A stretch of 64,000 nt of DNA from Lethocerus indicus (lineage: Eukaryota > Arthropoda > Insecta > Hemiptera > Belostomatidae). Below the pieces are notes generated by a model, which had not been told where the DNA came from, ran no database searches, and was given only the letters and a program-made list of their open reading frames with translations. Shown piece after piece: positions 60,794-64,000 of the stretch (within the stretch, counting starts at the first letter, position 1; each line of letters starts with the position of its first letter). The stretch covers positions 1,302,001 through 1,366,000 of the forward strand of contig JACDQD010000004.1 of the NCBI GenBank assembly GCA_019843655.1, written 5' to 3'. A program made the position numbers and the translations under genes.

Positions 60794-62525
60794 TACAAAT
60801 AAATATAAATTTGGTCTATTCACCAGTGCAGACAATGCTTGTACAATAAAACTTGTAAATGAATCACAATCGTAGAATACATCCAGGAAGGGAAAATGGT
60901 TCGTTCTAATTTCAGTGTAAACTACAATAATCCACGAGTCTATGTGTATATTTAAAAAATGTTCTGCACATGACCGGATCAATGTGGCGCTGTGGCGACT
61001 GAAGAGGGCCGTTGCTCCTCTCGTGTCGAGTGTTCTCAACAAATGGCATTTAAAATATAATTCTGCCCGCGACCAACTTCAAGAGACGTGGAGGTTTCCG
61101 CGCCATTTGCACGAAAAGGGCCGTAGCGCAGAAACAACACCGCGCCCCAGTTTCCATCCCCCGGTTAAAACCCCGGGCGACATTTCACAATGTTTTCAGT
61201 CCAAACGTTTACCTTCCGTAATATATTCGGAGGTCTGTAGAATATGTTCAGTTAGTGACGCAAAAACAATTTTATTTAACGGCTCCCTTTGCATTGAAAA
61301 CATGTCCGCGTATTATTTCAGAGCGGCTGTGGAACGGCGTCGGTAATTTTATTTTAAAATTATTTCTCATCATTTGAATATCTGGCCGGAGCATAGTTGT
61401 TTTCCGGTAGAGGTGGAATTTTTTCTATCCTACAACAGTGAAATAATCAAGTCTCGAAGGCCCACAGTACATTGAGGGAAAAACGTCTTGTAAGGAAAAA
61501 TGAAGTAACATTTTGATATGCAGCAGCGATGGATTTCTATCTTATATATAAAGATGAGACAGTATGTATGTTTGTCAGGGGTAAATACCGGAATAGTGCT
61601 TCGTGGCGGACTGGAGAAAGTGACTTAGACTTTAAAAAGTACTCACGGCTGAGAAAACAACCGGTGACAATTCAACGATGTTCCGCTCAACAATGTCCGT
61701 ATCGAGCCCCACATTGTTGGACAGATGTTTGGACCTGTTGTTGCGGTGAAAACCCGATTTTTAGTTGAAATTTAGCGGTTAAAAAGAAATGTTATTCAAA
61801 TTACCTTTATGGGGCAAGAGTATCTCACCCGGATATGACTGAGATTTCAGAATTCCGCGAATTTTTCGAACGCAAAATTATCGATTCTCGATTTTTCAGC
61901 GAACTTAAAGATTACTGTTTTTAAAGGCATATTTACATTCTGACGTAGCTTTTTTTTTGGAAAAATGAGAAGATTTAATTAGCGTGAAACAGTCTAAAAC
62001 CTAAATTTAATTAACCGTTTGTTTCGCGCCCTGATTTTGTATTGAAAAAAAAAAAAAGAAAAGCCCGAAAGTATCAAAGTAGTGGGCGCAGGGGGGGGGG
62101 TGGTATTAAGGCGCTACTTTAAAAACAAATTTGATTATTCCTTTGTGGGGGATGTTTAATTTGCGGCCAAATAAGAAAGGCGAAACTTTTTTTTTATACC
62201 GAGTTTTTTTCCGGTCTATTATTCGAATAACGACATTACACTGAGGCCGTGGCCGGCGCTCCTTCCTTAATTAAGTTTACTGACGGCGAACGTTTTTAGA
62301 GTATACACCAGACGTGTTCTCCATTTTTTCACCCCCCTCCAAGAACGGTCCTTCTCGAGGTCCGTGCGGTCGGCCGAAAAATATCCTCGATTGTTTTAAA
62401 TTTCAACGTCAACGGTAATGAATTTCGTTTCGAGCCAAAGCTCTGTGTTCTGCGCTGTATCGGCCGTGAATTATTTACGGTATCCAACGCTACTTTTTGA
62501 ATAAAACCTTCTTCAGTAATCAGTT
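60794..62525. other. intergenic, no gene seen
   Basis: Includes an A13 run near 62045 and ten G at 62091-62100. The frames at 60942-61346 and 61529-61768 show no recognisable domain. Confidence 0.45.
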
Positions 62526-62663
62526 TAACATACCTGTTTTGTGGTCCGCGAGGGTTGGAATACCGCACTGCGGTCCGCCAGTACGAGTCACACCGCTACT
62601 GAAGACGGCGAACAGGCGAAACCGGTCTAGCAAAAGACCAAACCAGCCGCAAACCGACGGTTT
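62526..62663 (+). repeat. hammerhead-family element (copy G)
   Basis: Starts with the full family terminus AACATACCTGTTTTGTGGTC and CGCGAGGGTTGGAATACC. It then passes into a plus-strand hammerhead core at 62595-62631: GCTA, CTGAAGA, C, GGC, GAACA, GGC, GAAA, CCGG, TC, TAGC. Stem I pairs GCTA with TAGC perfectly. Stem II has a G-G mismatch (GGC facing GGC). The core is followed by AAAAGACCAAACCAGC as in copy F. The right boundary is uncertain and no target duplication was found. Confidence 0.8.
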
Positions 62664-63263
62664 TGTGCAATCGCCCATTAAGCCTCCAAATCGTACCGGA
62701 TCAGCCTTGTCGTCACACCACCTCTTAGTGAATTCCAGCAGAATCGCCATTTTTAAGTATATTGAATATTGAATAAAAGGAATTCCACAAGGAATTATAA
62801 AATGTGTTGACTCGTTCAAAAACAAGATAATTTTTGTAAGTAATGTCTACGGAAATACAAAACGCTTTGTAATTTTGTTGTTATATTCTCATTCAGTTCG
62901 TTTCATAGAGCTGTTCATCTACGCATGGCGGCTACCTACGTAGTCCCAATTAGTACTCATTTCTTTTGTAAATCTGTATATTAGGATAGTATAGCGCTGC
63001 GGGTATAACGATAGAAATTGATTGAATTATTGGGAGATCCTTCGGGGGTTTTACACTATCCCTATTTTCCCGTTTTCAATTCGAGCGTACCGCTAGAAAT
63101 CTTGGAAAGATACTTTTTCTGTCAATACTTTTTTTTTTGCCTCCTGTATTGTTTTTTGCCCCCTTTTAGTTAACAGAACATTAGAGGGAGTGGGAAAGAA
63201 GCGGGGCTTCCTAATTGTTGTTCTCGGCCAAGTGGAATGAGGGGACGCGGATGAGGCTGAGGT

Positions 63264-63306
63264 GGAGGAGGAGGAGGAGGAGGAGGAGGAGGAGGAGGAG
63301 GAGGAG
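63264..63306 (+). repeat. (GGA)n microsatellite
   Basis: About fourteen uninterrupted GGA units. Confidence 0.95.
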
Positions 63307-63314
63307 GGACGGTC

Positions 63315-63349
63315 TGACGTCATAGCCCCCTCCGAGCCCCATTACGTCA
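63315..63349 (+). promoter_or_regulatory. CRE-like site pair
   Basis: TGACGTCA at 63315-63322 is the exact cAMP-response palindrome, and TACGTCA follows at 63343-63349. Two such words within 35 bases, next to the GGA array, could bind bZIP factors. There is no adjacent gene to regulate in this window, so function is speculative. Confidence 0.3.
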
Positions 63350-64000
63350 GAGATTGATCTCCTGGCGGGCCCCGGCCGCTAAGTGAAATCCTTATCGCGG
63401 CATAGTCCTCAGCCCCATTGCGTCCAGGATGGCCGCCTTACCTACTATCCACAAGCCCAGCACAATCCACAGTATCGATTGGCCCATTTTCTTTTTTCAT
63501 CCAAAACTTTTTGACTCTTTTGTTTGACGCTTCTGACGACTCTGGTCATGAAATGCTCGTTACTCGTAGGAATTGTCAGAAATCGCAGTGAAATACATTC
63601 ACTGAAACGTCGGTCGAGAACTGTTACAGCGCAAGCGGCGATTACACCGTACCGAGTGGATCTAAAAAGCTCTATTTGTACCGCCGCCCTGACCTTTCAT
63701 AGAAGGCGTTCGGAGAACAGCCGTGTGGATGCAAATTATATTGGAATCAATTAGTTCGTATTAAATTGTCTATAAGAGGAATGTAAATAAACCGGCAATT
63801 AATTGAGCCAACCTACCGAACTTGTATAGGGAACATTCAAAAGTTTGAGTCGTTCCCAAGTTATTTGACTTCGAGTTGGAACTAGATGTTTCCAAGTTCA
63901 AACTACTCGCATGCGATATTCCGAAGTTAAATTGAAATAGCCGAGGTATAAATTGACGTCGGAATATTCAAATTGAAGGTGCAAATAAGTATTCTTCACT

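Larger units (their letters stand above)
62664..64000. other. intergenic, no gene seen
   Basis: Contains the (GGA)n array and a CRE-like pair beside it. No gene is recognised. The 76-codon minus frame at 63093-63323 is mostly serine encoded by the GGA array read on the opposite strand. Confidence 0.45.

Noticed and set aside
63093..63323. Serine-rich minus-strand frame
   Set aside because: The serine run is the GGA microsatellite read on the opposite strand; nothing else supports a gene.
1..64000. CRISPR arrays, operons or prokaryotic ribosome binding sites
   Set aside because: No regularly spaced direct repeats, and the content (LINEs, mariners, hammerhead retroelements, microsatellites) is that of an animal nuclear genome.

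Overview
The window looks like non-coding nuclear DNA from an animal, most likely an arthropod. I found no host protein-coding gene, rRNA or convincing tRNA in 64 kb. The open frames are short (longest 211 codons), overlap on several frames, lack recognisable domains and often run through simple repeats. The arthropod call is an inference. It rests on three different mariner-type DNA transposon remnants with TA target duplications, several 3' fragments of a Jockey-like non-LTR retrotransposon, CpG that is not obviously depleted, and alternating AT-rich and GC-rich patches.

The recognisable content is transposon debris. (1) Four 5'-truncated copies of one Jockey-like LINE lie at 4524-5100 (-), 32526-32787 (-), 44460-44930 (+) and 47915-48331 (+). 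(2) An internally deleted mariner lies at 16431-17148, with a broken transposase. (3) A second mariner-like element lies at 57739-58651, and a 225-bp deletion derivative of the same family lies at 50510-50734. (4) A third mariner lies at 60252-60793. It has unusually long terminal inverted repeats of about 89 bp that reach well into the element.

The most interesting signal is a dispersed family of at least seven short copies, at about 661, 23.9k, 28.9k, 35.6k, 46.6k, 57.0k and 62.5k. Its core reads as a hammerhead ribozyme: CUGAAGA, short stem II, GAAA, a self-complementary CCGG stem III, UC and then UAGC, which pairs with GCUA upstream. Two copies are bounded by perfect target-site duplications of 13 and 15 bp, and most copies are large hairpins. 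Very short stem III hammerheads are a known feature of Penelope-like retroelements, so I read the family as a small, probably non-autonomous, Penelope-like or retrozyme-like element. No reverse transcriptase of its own is visible.

Between these elements lie long stretches with no gene. They hold microsatellites, an excess of G/C homopolymer runs, small perfect hairpins, and blocks of unique sequence rich in TAAT/ATTA words. Such blocks could be conserved regulatory DNA of a gene desert, but that cannot be shown from one sequence.
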